From Porphyromonadaceae bacterium UBA7332 (GTDB lineage: Bacteria > Bacteroidota > Bacteroidia > Bacteroidales > UBA7332): DNA of 32,586 nucleotides. The position numbers and the translations under genes are program-made. How positions within the stretch are numbered: position 1 is the stretch's first letter; the number at the start of each line of letters is the position of its first letter. Shown here in pieces: positions 1 to 8,360 of the stretch. The notes below the pieces were generated by a model that searched no databases, was not told the origin of the DNA, and saw only the letters and a list, made by a program, of their open reading frames with translations. The stretch is from positions 293,398 to 325,983 of the forward strand of contig DKPO01000031.1 of NCBI GenBank assembly GCA_002471225.1, written 5' to 3'.

Positions 1-16
1 GATAGACGAATGGGCC
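1..16 (-). tRNA. tRNA-Glu, 5' fragment cut by window edge
   Basis: The first 16 bases, read on the minus strand, are identical to the first 16 bases of the complete tRNA-Glu at 343-414 (acceptor 5' arm GGCCCAT plus the start of the D arm). It lies 37 bases downstream of rpsT on the same strand, so the order is tRNA-Glu, rpsT, tRNA-Glu. The anticodon is outside the window, so identity as Glu is inferred from the match. Confidence 0.75.
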
Positions 17-53
17 AACTTAGAAGGCTATAAAAGCCATTCTCAATATCTTA

Positions 54-308
54 TTAAGCTAACTTAGCAATTTTAGCTGCCAATTTAGACTTAAGATTGC
101 CTGCTTTATTCTTGTGAATAACGTTTTTCTTTGCTAACTTGTCTAGCATAGAGCAAACAGTTGGATATAAAGCAACCGCTTCTTCTTTAGAAGACATTGC
201 GCGTAATCTTTTAACTGCGTTTCTTGCAGTCTTAGCGTAATATCTGTTGCGTAATCTTCTTACGCGAGTTTGTCTAATTCTTTTAACTGATGACTGATGA
301 TTTGCCAT
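54..308 (-). CDS. rpsT: 30S ribosomal protein S20
   Basis: Small, very basic 84-residue protein that binds 16S rRNA early in assembly of the 30S subunit. The N-terminus MANHQSSVKRIRQTRVRRLRN and the C-terminal half rich in Lys/Ala (VIHKNKAGNLKSKLAAKIAKLA ends the protein) are the hallmarks of bacterial S20, and the length is typical. The ATG is preceded on the minus strand by an AGGAG-like Shine-Dalgarno, unusual for this AT-rich phylum and consistent with strong expression. It starts 34 bases after tRNA-Glu with no terminator between them, so it is probably cotranscribed with that tRNA from the promoter at 466-497. Confidence 0.97.
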   Translation of the reverse strand: MANHQSSVKRIRQTRVRRLRNRYYAKTARNAVKRLRAMSSKEEAVALYPTVCSMLDKLAKKNVIHKNKAGNLKSKLAAKIAKLA

Positions 309-342
309 GTCGACTAATCTCCTATTTTTTTATTATACTTAG

Positions 343-414
343 TAGCCCATAGGGGAATCGAACCCCTCTTTCCAGAATGAAAATCTGATGTCCTAACCGA
401 TAGACGAATGGGCC
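343..414 (-). tRNA. tRNA-Glu (anticodon TTC)
   Basis: On the minus strand a complete cloverleaf can be folded: acceptor GGCCCAT pairs with ATGGGCT (one G-T end pair), the T arm contains GGTTCGATTCC, and the anticodon loop TTTTCAT lies between the stem arms TCAGA and TCTGG, giving anticodon TTC (Glu). Discriminator base A; CCA is not encoded. It is 34 bases upstream of rpsT and likely processed from a shared transcript. Confidence 0.95.
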
Positions 415-465
415 ATTTCTCGAAATCCGCCTCTTGGAGAGGTGCGGTGTTTCTCAATTGCGATG

Positions 466-497
466 CAAAGATATGATGTTTTTTTCTAACCTGCAAA
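466..497 (-). promoter_or_regulatory. Promoter for tRNA-Glu/rpsT
   Basis: On the minus strand a -33 TTTG (494-497) and a -7 TATCTTTG (466-473) are separated by 20 bases, matching the Bacteroidota sigmaABfr consensus TTTG-N19-TAnnTTTG. Between it and the tRNA lies a short GC-rich hairpin (CCG-CCTC/GAGG-CGG), possibly a processing structure. Confidence 0.75.
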
Positions 498-541
498 TTT
501 CTCTATTATTTTTTTTCGTAATGAATGCGTATATAAAAAGA

Positions 542-588
542 ACACATCCTCTATATTCTTGTAAATAAACAAGATAAAGAGGATGTGT
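542..588 (-). terminator. Hairpin terminator downstream of the barrel protein gene
   Basis: Perfect 11-bp outer stem ACACATCCTCT/AGAGGATGTGT with an inner TCTTG/CAAGA helix. On the minus strand it is followed by TTCTTTTTATA, so it can act as an intrinsic terminator for the gene ending at 683. Confidence 0.7.
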
Positions 589-600
589 AAAAAGGTTAAT

Positions 601-628
601 GGTTCGGGAGCATTATTGCTTGCGAACC
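601..628. repeat. Inverted repeat GGTTCG...CGAACC
   Basis: A second hairpin between the terminator at 542-588 and the stop of the outer-membrane gene. The GGTTCG/CGAACC ends pair, with an inner GAGC/GCTT-like partial helix. Flanking AAAA and TTTT extend it. Probably part of a two-step terminator; function not certain. Confidence 0.5.
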
Positions 629-682
629 TTTTATGTTAAAGGTATACGAGTCTTCTTTAGGTTTAATAAAAACGAAGTTTGA

Positions 683-1297
683 TTAAAAGAAGAATGCCGC
701 ACTGATTGTCCAGCCTCTGTTTTTAAATCCGTACTCCATATTGTCGTATTCAAATTTGCTTTTAGTGAATCCCCAGCTGTAATTTGCACCTACTTGCAAT
801 TTGCTGAAAAGCTCCACACCTGCACCTGCATTCATACCCCAGTCAAATGAGTCCATATTGAAATCTCTTTTGATGTTTTCGTATGCGCTTTTAATTGACT
901 TACCCAGATAAACACTTGCATACGGTCCTGCTGCCACATATACACCGATAACTTTAGGAATTCCTATTTTCCATTTTAAATTCACCGGGATATCTAAATA
1001 AGAAAGATCTCCTTTAATGGTTGTATTTGAATGACTATCCATTTCGAAACCTTTACGGGAATATAATAAAGATCCGTCTACGCCTAATCCTATGAAAGGA
1101 ATCATGGCTTCTAAAGTCGGACCTACAATAAATCCTGTACGGTTTGAAGCTCTGAAGGTATCTCCGAAATTTTTATTGAAGGATACTTCTGAGACATTAA
1201 CACCTGCCTTTACCCCAAGTTTGATTTGTGCATTCACTTTGGTAGTACTTAGAATACCAGATATTAGAATGATAATTAAATAAATACTTTTTCTCAT
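683..1297 (-). CDS. Outer-membrane beta-barrel protein (PorT-like/OMP_b-brl_2 type)
   Basis: 204 residues from an ATG at 1297; a longer reading frame would begin at a TTG at 1306, which I reject because the signal peptide starts cleanly at MRKSIYLIIILISG. Cleavage is likely after VNAQ. The mature part opens with KLGVKAGVNVSEVSF and alternates short amphipathic strands and turns (for example GVYVAAGPYASVYLG, WGMNAGAGVELFSKLQVGANYSWG), ending in the aromatic terminus SAAFFF expected for a barrel recognised by BamA. This is the small eight-strand-like barrel family common in Bacteroidota and often annotated as PorT family; that name does not imply a T9SS role here. No substrate can be read from sequence. 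Monocistronic, with its own terminator at 542-588. Confidence 0.8.
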   Translation of the reverse strand: MRKSIYLIIILISGILSTTKVNAQIKLGVKAGVNVSEVSFNKNFGDTFRASNRTGFIVGPTLEAMIPFIGLGVDGSLLYSRKGFEMDSHSNTTIKGDLSYLDIPVNLKWKIGIPKVIGVYVAAGPYASVYLGKSIKSAYENIKRDFNMDSFDWGMNAGAGVELFSKLQVGANYSWGFTKSKFEYDNMEYGFKNRGWTISAAFFF

Positions 1298-1486
1298 AGT
1301 GTTCAAATAATTTTAGTTATGAAATAAATTGTGATTATAGTCTTCTTAATACTGTTTTTGATATACTCTTTTTATTTTTCGATAAAACAATATATCTTTA
1401 CTCTGAAACAAAACAAAATGTCATTGAATATTGTTTCGAAATATTTTTCTTGAATATCCTTTTACCCTATAAAATAAGATATACAT

Positions 1487-2062
1487 ATGCGGAAAATCGG
1501 AATATTTCCGGGGTCTTTCAATCCTGTGCATATTGGTCATTTGGCTATTGCAAATTACATCAAAGAATATTCAGATCTGGACGAAATCTGGATGTTGGTT
1601 TCACCTCATAATCCATTAAAGGATAAAAGAGATTTGGCCAGTCCTGTCGAACGGGTATCAATGCTTCGTATTGCTCTGAATGAAAGCTATGGAATAAAGG
1701 TTTCGGATTTTGAGCTTTCTTTGCCAACTCCGACTTATACCATTCATACTTTGCGCGCTTTACAGCAGGCATATAACGATTGTGATTTTACATTGATAAT
1801 AGGTGGTGATAACTGGGTGACATTTCATAAATGGTTTCAATATGAAACGATCATAAATGAATTTCGCATATTTATCTATCCCCGTCCTAATCAAAATATA
1901 GAAATCAAATCTTGCAATGTCTTTATTTTTGAAGCTCCATTACTGGATATATCATCAACCATGCTAAGAGAGTCATTGCAGCAAAATATTGAGTTGCGTT
2001 ATTTCTTCCCGGCAGGAGTTTATCAATATATAATGGAGAATCAGTTATATACTAAGGATTAA
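1487..2062 (+). CDS. nadD: Nicotinate-nucleotide adenylyltransferase
   Basis: Transfers AMP from ATP to nicotinate mononucleotide to make deamido-NAD, the central step of NAD biosynthesis, in the cytoplasm. The 191-residue length is normal. The nucleotidyltransferase motif GSFNPVHIGH is at residues 9-18 and the second motif SSTMLR at 156-161; both bind the ATP phosphates. IIGGDNWVTFHKW in the middle is typical of bacterial NadD. Convergent with porZ: its TAA (2060-2062) overlaps the porZ stop on the other strand, so there is no room for an intergenic terminator. Confidence 0.96.
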   Translation: MRKIGIFPGSFNPVHIGHLAIANYIKEYSDLDEIWMLVSPHNPLKDKRDLASPVERVSMLRIALNESYGIKVSDFELSLPTPTYTIHTLRALQQAYNDCDFTLIIGGDNWVTFHKWFQYETIINEFRIFIYPRPNQNIEIKSCNVFIFEAPLLDISSTMLRESLQQNIELRYFFPAGVYQYIMENQLYTKD

Positions 2063-4353
2063 CGGACTATCATTATTTTAGTGATTGTTCCATCCTTGGT
2101 CTTTTTATTAGATATATAGGCAATATATATTCCGGATGAAACCAGTTTCCCGTATATGTTTGTTTGGTTCCAGACAAACTGTCCGCCATTGGCATCTCCT
2201 TCATAAATTAAATTGTTATTTATATCGGTAATTTTTACATAAGAGTTACTTCGTAATCCTGTAATCGTGACCGGTCCTTCATAACCTGGTCTGACAGGAT
2301 TGGGGAAACTATGTACCTGCTCATAATCTGCACGGGGTTCAGTAGCTGTACCCCGGAATGAGACAATGCCTTTATCGGTGCCTATAAATACTTCACCGCT
2401 TTCGGGACTGATAGCGATTGAAAGAATAGTATTTGATGGCAGGATTGAATTATCTATAGAGTAATGACCAATTACGGTATCCCCTGATTTATTTACGAGA
2501 TATATTCCATTATCCATAGACCCGATCCATTTTCTATTCGCACCATCTATACATATGGAGCTCACAGCTATATTATTTAATAAATAATCAGCCAATCCGC
2601 TTCCATCGTTTCTTGCTATTTTAGGGCGATAACAATGATAGTCAGACTCAAAGATTCTGTAGGTATTATTCAGGATAAGAGGACCCAGATCTGTTCCTAT
2701 CCAAATAACACCTTCTTTGTCTTCTGTAAGACAATAATAAACAGAAGGAGATACGATTTTTCCATCCTGATCGTAAAAAACAGAAAACCATCTTGTCTTA
2801 TCATCGGAAACATCGTTAATGGTATTTCTGGTGTCAAAAACAAATATACCTTGCTGTGAAAGAGGTCTTGGAATAGTAACCCAGTTAATTCCTTCTTTAC
2901 TTACAAGAATAGGACCAATAGTTTCTTTATCTTTTAATTCCGGATAATATAACGATTGCCACTTTCCATCATTTTTATATACCTGAATTCCATGCTTTAC
3001 CTGTGTGTTGGTAACGTACATATTGCCGTATTTATCAAAAGCCGGACCATCAATTCTATTATATGATGATGCATGTGACTCCCCGGGAAAGATCGTTTCT
3101 ATGCTCGTGTTTTTGAGTTCGCTGTTAAACAGGTTCACACACTTGTCATTCTTGAATTCATAAAGTCCGTCTCCCCAGGATGATACATAATAATGATCCT
3201 GATTTGATGGATGCGCGGCTATATTGATAAAATCTTTAACCGGATTGTTTAAGCAAGTCAGTGTATCAAGGTCAGGATTTATCCATTTTTCATTCTTAAA
3301 ATATGAAATTTGAGCGGGCCGGTTATATCTGTCGGACCATCGTCCTCCTCCCAGACAATAGATTTTATCACCTATCGTTTTTAATAAGAATGCATTATTT
3401 GAAGATGGTCCTTCAGGCATAATTAACTCCTCGGTATACGAGATGTTATTCTTGTTATCGATCTGAAGTAGATTCAATCCTTTCTTGTCTTGTGCAATCC
3501 AGATATCTTCTCCGTTAAAAGAAGAGGCATCATATATAGGTTGTATAGCATATTGAATAGTATTGATATTTTCATTCAATAAATGCAGTCCGGTGTCTTC
3601 GATAATAAATATGTGATTGTTTGATGTGCGGACCTTTTTTAGGCCAGGAAATTTAGAGAGGGCAGTCCAGTTCTGATTTTTCTTTATACAAAGAGTTCCG
3701 TCCGGTTTAACGGCGTATAAGTTCTTTTTAAAAATAAACAGATGTTTGAATGGATTGGATGTATCTTGTTGCCAGCTTTGCGGGTCTGACAGATTTGTAT
3801 TAATTGCTCCTTTTAATATTCCCGAATTCTGAGCAACATAAAGCGTGTCGTTTAAAATAGTACTTGATGAACAATTCTCCGTCAGTATATAAGATTCTTT
3901 GATTTCGAATTTTTTATTGTTTAAAACGACGATGCCAAAAGAAGTGGATAAATAGGTATTTGTATTATGGAAATAAATATGATTTACGACCTTATCAAAA
4001 GGCAATACCTTATTTTTTAATTCGGGGATGTTATGTATCCCCGAATCTGTCAGAATATCTATATTTCCATTATGGTAAATAATAACCAGTTGGTCCAATA
4101 ACTCAGAATAACCGATAAGACAAATGTCACTGTCGCTTAATCCAAAATCTTTATTTATCAGGTGTATGCTTTGATCTGCTTTTTCTACATAATACAGGCA
4201 TCCGGAAGATAGACCGAATAGTTTATTTTTTGTATCAATAACCTGTCTGGTTTGAGCATAGCTGAAATGTGTGCGCCATTTTCCCACAGGTATTTGAGGG
4301 AAAGCGTAACTAAGTAAAGAAATGAAAATAAGTAAAAGGACTATTCTTTTCAT
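2059..4353 (-). CDS. porZ: T9SS component PorZ (beta-propeller protein)
   Basis: 764 residues with an N-terminal signal peptide (MKRIVLLLIFISLLSYAFPQ). The mature start IPVGKWRTHFSYAQTRQVI is like the first propeller blade of PorZ. The middle repeats two-component-regulator-type propeller blades such as GVIWIGTDLGPLIL, RKWIGSMDNGIYLVN and GEVFIGTDKGIVSFRG. From about residue 670 a C-terminal beta-sandwich (FPNPVRPGYEGPV ... GIYIAYISNKKT) resembles a T9SS C-terminal domain. PorZ of Porphyromonas gingivalis has this layout and a similar size (about 776 residues), and acts at the cell surface in the attachment complex, delivering A-LPS to the sortase PorU. Last gene of the yitT-rdgB-porZ operon (6-base gap from rdgB). 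The alternative, another propeller-plus-CTD protein, is less likely given this architecture. Confidence 0.8.
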   Translation of the reverse strand: MKRIVLLLIFISLLSYAFPQIPVGKWRTHFSYAQTRQVIDTKNKLFGLSSGCLYYVEKADQSIHLINKDFGLSDSDICLIGYSELLDQLVIIYHNGNIDILTDSGIHNIPELKNKVLPFDKVVNHIYFHNTNTYLSTSFGIVVLNNKKFEIKESYILTENCSSSTILNDTLYVAQNSGILKGAINTNLSDPQSWQQDTSNPFKHLFIFKKNLYAVKPDGTLCIKKNQNWTALSKFPGLKKVRTSNNHIFIIEDTGLHLLNENINTIQYAIQPIYDASSFNGEDIWIAQDKKGLNLLQIDNKNNISYTEELIMPEGPSSNNAFLLKTIGDKIYCLGGGRWSDRYNRPAQISYFKNEKWINPDLDTLTCLNNPVKDFINIAAHPSNQDHYYVSSWGDGLYEFKNDKCVNLFNSELKNTSIETIFPGESHASSYNRIDGPAFDKYGNMYVTNTQVKHGIQVYKNDGKWQSLYYPELKDKETIGPILVSKEGINWVTIPRPLSQQGIFVFDTRNTINDVSDDKTRWFSVFYDQDGKIVSPSVYYCLTEDKEGVIWIGTDLGPLILNNTYRIFESDYHCYRPKIARNDGSGLADYLLNNIAVSSICIDGANRKWIGSMDNGIYLVNKSGDTVIGHYSIDNSILPSNTILSIAISPESGEVFIGTDKGIVSFRGTATEPRADYEQVHSFPNPVRPGYEGPVTITGLRSNSYVKITDINNNLIYEGDANGGQFVWNQTNIYGKLVSSGIYIAYISNKKTKDGTITKIMIVR

Positions 4354-4359
4354 TCTCGG

Positions 4360-4935
4360 TTATTTATTCAGATAATTAATTAAAGCATTAACTGCTCTGG
4401 CGCGATGACTGATTTTATTTTTTTCTTGTAATGTCATTTCTGCAAAAGAAACATTGAATCCTTCAGGTTGGAATATAGGATCGTATCCAAAACCATCATT
4501 TCCTTGTTTTGAATGCAGAATTTCTCCATTGACGATACCCTCAAAATAATGGGTTTTACCATTAGATATTAAAGCTATAACTGTACGAAACCTTGCTGAA
4601 CGATCCGATTCAGAAGAAAGATTTGTGAGCAGCTTATCCATATTGGCATTGGAATCTTTTCCTTCTCCTGCATATCTGGCAGAGTAAACACCGGGTTCAT
4701 TATTTAGAGAGGTTACCTCTAATCCGGTATCATCAGCAAAACAATCGAATCCAAACCGATCTTTCACGTAAGTAGCTTTCAGAAGGGCATTTCCTTCTAA
4801 TGTATCTGCTGTTTCAGGAATTTCTTCTGTACAGCCGATATCTTCGAGACAGAGTAACTCATAATCGGGAAGCATAGCTTGCACCTCAATAAGTTTATTC
4901 CGGTTATTTGTTGCGAAAACGAGCTTCTTTTTCAT
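4360..4935 (-). CDS. rdgB: XTP/dITP diphosphatase (Ham1/RdgB)
   Basis: House-cleaning pyrophosphatase that hydrolyses dITP, ITP and XTP to monophosphates and keeps deaminated purines out of DNA and RNA. 191 residues. Family motifs: FATNNRNKLIEVQAML at residues 7-22 (substrate loop), FADDTGLEV (catalytic Asp, metal), SARYAGEG, and GFGYDPIF (purine pocket), with a C-terminal KISHRARA segment. ATG at 4935 sits 2 bases after the yitT stop and its own stop is 6 bases before porZ, so it is translated from the middle of a three-gene operon. Confidence 0.96.
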   Translation of the reverse strand: MKKKLVFATNNRNKLIEVQAMLPDYELLCLEDIGCTEEIPETADTLEGNALLKATYVKDRFGFDCFADDTGLEVTSLNNEPGVYSARYAGEGKDSNANMDKLLTNLSSESDRSARFRTVIALISNGKTHYFEGIVNGEILHSKQGNDGFGYDPIFQPEGFNVSFAEMTLQEKNKISHRARAVNALINYLNK

Positions 4936-4937
4936 AT

Positions 4938-5807
4938 TTATCCTTTGATTTTATCAAATCCCTGTCCATACACTCCGACCACATTACTTTGTGAAATAAA
5001 AGCATTGGAGTCAATTTGTTTTACGATGCGAAATATCGTCATCGCTTCAGTCCGGCGTGCCATGACAACTACGACTTTAACAGGTTGCTGAGAATACCAG
5101 CCAGTTCCGTCAAGGATTGTTACGCCTCTGTTTACTTCTTTATTGATGGACTCGGCAATTTGTTCGTATTCTTTTGAGAAAATAAGGAATTGAACAGATT
5201 GTCTGACACCATTGATCAGGAGGTCGATTGTATAAGACATGATAACCATGGTAACAAAGCCATATACAAGTTTGTCTACACTATGAGACACAAAGTATGA
5301 ACACGAAATAATAAATATATCGCAATACAAAATCATTCGACCGAATGCGACATTACGGTATTTATTAACGATGGCAGCAATAATATCAGTACCGCCGGTA
5401 CTTCCATTGGAGGTGAAGACTAAACCAACACCCGCTCCACACATCATTGCTCCGATAACGATAGAAAGGAATGTCTCACCCTTTAATAAAGGTTCTGTTA
5501 TGACACTTCCTAAGAACTTAAACAGGAGCGTAAGTACAACTACACCAAAAATAGTTCGAACACTGAACTTAAATCCAAGAATCTTGATGGAAAGCAATAA
5601 CAATATACCATTTAATGTACCGAATGATACATCAATAGGAATTTTTGTCGCATAAAAAATTAATGCGGCAACCCCTCCTAATCCACCTGTTGTGATTTCA
5701 TTGGGTACTAAGAACCCTGTAAATCCAACAGCATACAGAACTAACCCAATAAAAATAAAAGTGTAATCCTTAATAGGATACCAAAGCTTGTTGAGACGAT
5801 CTTTCAT
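4938..5807 (-). CDS. YitT family membrane protein (DUF2179)
   Basis: 289 residues with about six hydrophobic segments in the first two thirds (for example FIFIGLVLYAVGFTGFLV and TIFGVVVLTLLFKFLGSVI) and a cytoplasmic C-terminal DUF2179 domain. The loop TSNGSTGGTDIIAAIVNKY and the segment RGVTILDGTGWYS are characteristic of the YitT/YpjC family. The transported substrate is not established for the family. First gene of the yitT-rdgB-porZ operon; a possible -7 box TAAGTTTG lies on the minus strand at 5882-5889. Confidence 0.88.
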   Translation of the reverse strand: MKDRLNKLWYPIKDYTFIFIGLVLYAVGFTGFLVPNEITTGGLGGVAALIFYATKIPIDVSFGTLNGILLLLSIKILGFKFSVRTIFGVVVLTLLFKFLGSVITEPLLKGETFLSIVIGAMMCGAGVGLVFTSNGSTGGTDIIAAIVNKYRNVAFGRMILYCDIFIISCSYFVSHSVDKLVYGFVTMVIMSYTIDLLINGVRQSVQFLIFSKEYEQIAESINKEVNRGVTILDGTGWYSQQPVKVVVVMARRTEAMTIFRIVKQIDSNAFISQSNVVGVYGQGFDKIKG

Positions 5808-6107
5808 TGCTCTTCGTGCGAAAATTCAGTAATTGAAAATTGAAATAATATTAAACAATCAAACTTGTTGCAAAATTTTGGCAAACTTACGTATTTTATT
5901 TCAATTTAAATATGATTGATCCTATTGAAAATTAGACCAGAACCGATATTTTTGAACAGAAACATAGATATCAATTGTTATTAGTCATTATAGTTCTTTT
6001 ATTTTTTGCTAGCAAATAATCTCAGGAGTTGCGGTAAATATTTCTTTATTAGTAATTAATTATTTATGAACAATATTATTTTTGTCAAACAAGATTGAAC
6101 AACATAT
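5808..6107. other. Divergent intergenic region
   Basis: Three hundred bases between the divergent yitT and S41 peptidase genes. It holds the possible minus-strand -7 box TAAGTTTG (5882-5889) and the plus-strand -7 box at 6077-6084; otherwise it is AT-rich with no ORF or convincing hairpin. Confidence 0.6.
6077..6084 (+). promoter_or_regulatory. Candidate -7 box upstream of S41 peptidase
   Basis: TATTTTTG fits TAnnTTTG and ends 23 bases before the ATG at 6108. I see no clear TTTG at -33, so this is a partial match. Confidence 0.45.
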
Positions 6108-7121
6108 ATGAGAAAGATTATTCATTACTTTTTACGAATACAATTCGGATTATTACTGATATTATTGGTTACAGGATGTGAGGATGAATATAATCCGCGG
6201 TCTCGTAAGGATAATTTTGAGGTTTTGTGGACTACGATTAATGAGCGATACTGCTTTTTTTCATATAAAGATATCGATTGGTATGAAGTGAAAAAAAAAT
6301 ATGAGCCTTTAGTGGACACGTGCAGGACTTCGGAACAGTTGTTTTATGTTTTTGCCGATATGCTGGCAGAATTAAAAGACGGACACGTCAATCTTTATTC
6401 TTCCTTTGATGTTGCCCGTTATTGGAAATGGTTTGAAGACTATCCGCGTAATTTTTATGCGAATATCCAGGAAAGATACTTAGGTACGGATTACAAGATT
6501 GCCGGCGGATTAAAATACAAGATGCTACCTGACAGTGTGGGCTATATTTATTATGGCAGTTTTTCTTCGCCAGTTTCTAATTCAAATATTACGGCAGCCT
6601 TTGAACAGTTTAAGGATTGTCGGGGGATTATTCTTGATATTCGTGATAATGGAGGGGGAAATTTGTCGATAGCTGATTTATTTGCGGGTCGTTTTGCTGA
6701 TCAACATCGTACGATTGGTTATATCAAACATAAAAAAGGACCAGGGTATAACGACTTCTCAACTCCTAAAGCCATAACTTTGTCTCCGTCTCAAGCCAGC
6801 AGATGGGATAAAAAAGTAGTATTACTCACAAATCGTCATTGTTTCAGTGCTGCGAATTATTTCGTTATGATTATGCGACAATTTCCGAATGTGACTGTAA
6901 TGGGCGATAAGACCGGAGGAGGTAGTGGTTTACCGCTTTCTTCAGAGTTACCTATAGGATGGTCATTACGTTTTTCAGCTTCTCCGATTTTAAATGAAGC
7001 CTATGAAGATACAGAATTCGGAATTGATCCCGATGTCTTTGTATCTTTTACAGATGATGATTATCAGAACATGACCGATCCGTTTATAGAAAAAGCATCA
7101 TTATTTATAAATTCAAAATAA
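6108..7121 (+). CDS. S41 family peptidase, lipoprotein
   Basis: 337 residues. Lipoprotein signal with lipobox LVTG-C24, followed by the acidic stretch EDEY, which fits a Bacteroidota surface-export signal. The N-terminal helical part (NFEVLWTTINERYCFFSYKDIDW, about 36-58) and LKDGH at 89-93 are typical of tricorn-like S41 proteins; H93 is the candidate catalytic His. The protease core has GIILDIRDNGGGN (substrate strand) and NRHCFSAANYF with candidate nucleophile S247. The position that carries the catalytic Lys in CtpA-type enzymes reads GDKTGGGSG, so a Ser-His mechanism as in tricorn-type members is more likely. No PDZ domain is evident. Substrate unknown. Followed after 14 bases by yraN, probably in the same transcript. 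Confidence 0.85.
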   Translation: MRKIIHYFLRIQFGLLLILLVTGCEDEYNPRSRKDNFEVLWTTINERYCFFSYKDIDWYEVKKKYEPLVDTCRTSEQLFYVFADMLAELKDGHVNLYSSFDVARYWKWFEDYPRNFYANIQERYLGTDYKIAGGLKYKMLPDSVGYIYYGSFSSPVSNSNITAAFEQFKDCRGIILDIRDNGGGNLSIADLFAGRFADQHRTIGYIKHKKGPGYNDFSTPKAITLSPSQASRWDKKVVLLTNRHCFSAANYFVMIMRQFPNVTVMGDKTGGGSGLPLSSELPIGWSLRFSASPILNEAYEDTEFGIDPDVFVSFTDDDYQNMTDPFIEKASLFINSK

Positions 7122-7135
7122 TACACTCTAATACC

Positions 7136-7504
7136 ATGGCGACACACAATGATCTTGGAAAAGATGGAGAACAGAAAGCGATAAATTATCTGATTAAAAA
7201 CGGATACATTATCAGACATCATAATTGGCGAAGCGGAAAGCTTGAATTGGATATCGTGGCACGTAAAGATGATGAATTGATTGTTTTTGAAGTGAAAACA
7301 CGACGAAATATGGATTATGCTCATCCGTCGGATGCAATTGATGACAGAAAAATAAGAAATATTGTTGCTGCAACAGATTCATATATACGGCAGTTTAATA
7401 TCCCTTTTTCTGTACGGTTTGATATAATTTCTGTTATTGATAATGGATTGCAAACAGAGATTGAGCATATTGAAGATGCTTTCTATCCTCCGAGATGGAA
7501 ATAA
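7136..7504 (+). CDS. YraN family protein (UPF0102), predicted nuclease fold
   Basis: 122 residues, the usual family size. The start HNDLGKDGEQKAINYLIKNGY followed by HHNWRSGKLELDIVARKDDELIVFEVKTRR gives the PD-(D/E)xK-type core (E, D, then ExK) conserved in YraN. The family is widespread, with a nuclease-like fold but no settled biochemical role. It lies between the S41 peptidase (14-base gap) and the DUF3316 gene (22-base gap). Confidence 0.93.
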   Translation: MATHNDLGKDGEQKAINYLIKNGYIIRHHNWRSGKLELDIVARKDDELIVFEVKTRRNMDYAHPSDAIDDRKIRNIVAATDSYIRQFNIPFSVRFDIISVIDNGLQTEIEHIEDAFYPPRWK

Positions 7505-7526
7505 TAACCGATAATACTATAGGATT

Positions 7527-8360
7527 ATGCAAACATATATACGAAATACTATTTTGTTGATAAGTATCTTTTGTTGTACGGCACTTGTTGCACAGGATGA
7601 ACCCAGACCTGTGATTTCTTCGACCTCAATAGGAGGAGGCTCATCTTATATCTATGATACTTATTTATCTCCATTGGTTTATAAAGGATATAATATCCAA
7701 CTAAATCATGAACGAATCGTAGGAATACCCAGATGGAGTAAAGACTTTTATTTTCAGCAACAGGTAAAGTTGAACTATTCAAATGGCGAAAATCTTGCAC
7801 ACAATAACAATACGATGGCTGGTATCATAACTTATGATGGAGGGGTTATCTATAAGTTGAATAAAAAGGGTGTCGTTAATTTTTTTGCAGGAGGTAGTGG
7901 GAGTGCAGAATTAGGATTCATTTATAATTCACGTAATGGAAATAATCCCGCAACGGCCAAGACTATGATTAATCTGAATGCAAACCTGATGGCAACATAC
8001 ACGTTGAAACTTGGCAACTACCCGATATTTATGAGGGCGCAAGCTTCGACACCGTTTGCAGGAGTATTTTTTTCTCCTCAGTTCGGACAATCGTATTATG
8101 AAATTTTCGGATTAGGTAATTCGAAAGGTGTTGTCAAATTCGGATCGTTTCATAATCAGCAGGCTGTTAATTCTTTGGTGACAATGGACTTTCCTGTTGG
8201 TAGTGTAGCTATTCGTCTGGGATATTATCTGAACTTTTATAAAACAGAAGCGAATTATATAACTACAAAAATGATTACGAATAATATTATGATAGGTATT
8301 ACTAAAGAGTTTCGTTTAATACCTCCTAAAGCTTCATCTAAAAGTGGAATCTACAATTGA
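7527..8360 (+). CDS. DUF3316-type exported outer-membrane protein
   Basis: 277 residues with a signal peptide ending near CCTALVAQ. The mature protein begins PRPVISSTSIGGGSSYIYDTYLSPLVYKG and consists of alternating amphipathic strands (for example YFQQQVKLNYSN, IFMRAQASTPFAG, VAIRLGYYLNFY), consistent with an outer-membrane barrel. I recognise it as resembling the Bacteroidales DUF3316 family from the SS-x-GGG-SYIYDTYLSPL start and from length; function unknown. The end of the gene overlaps the start of the Crp/Fnr-type regulator by 17 bases, so the two are translationally linked or at least cotranscribed. Confidence 0.7.
   Translation: MQTYIRNTILLISIFCCTALVAQDEPRPVISSTSIGGGSSYIYDTYLSPLVYKGYNIQLNHERIVGIPRWSKDFYFQQQVKLNYSNGENLAHNNNTMAGIITYDGGVIYKLNKKGVVNFFAGGSGSAELGFIYNSRNGNNPATAKTMINLNANLMATYTLKLGNYPIFMRAQASTPFAGVFFSPQFGQSYYEIFGLGNSKGVVKFGSFHNQQAVNSLVTMDFPVGSVAIRLGYYLNFYKTEANYITTKMITNNIMIGITKEFRLIPPKASSKSGIYN

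Noticed and set aside
314..496. 60-residue minus-strand ORF over the tRNA
   Set aside because: It overlaps a clear tRNA-Glu and its promoter and has no protein-like features.
683..1297. True T9SS PorT
   Set aside because: Only the general small-barrel fold is seen; no feature separates it from the many unrelated barrels given that family name.
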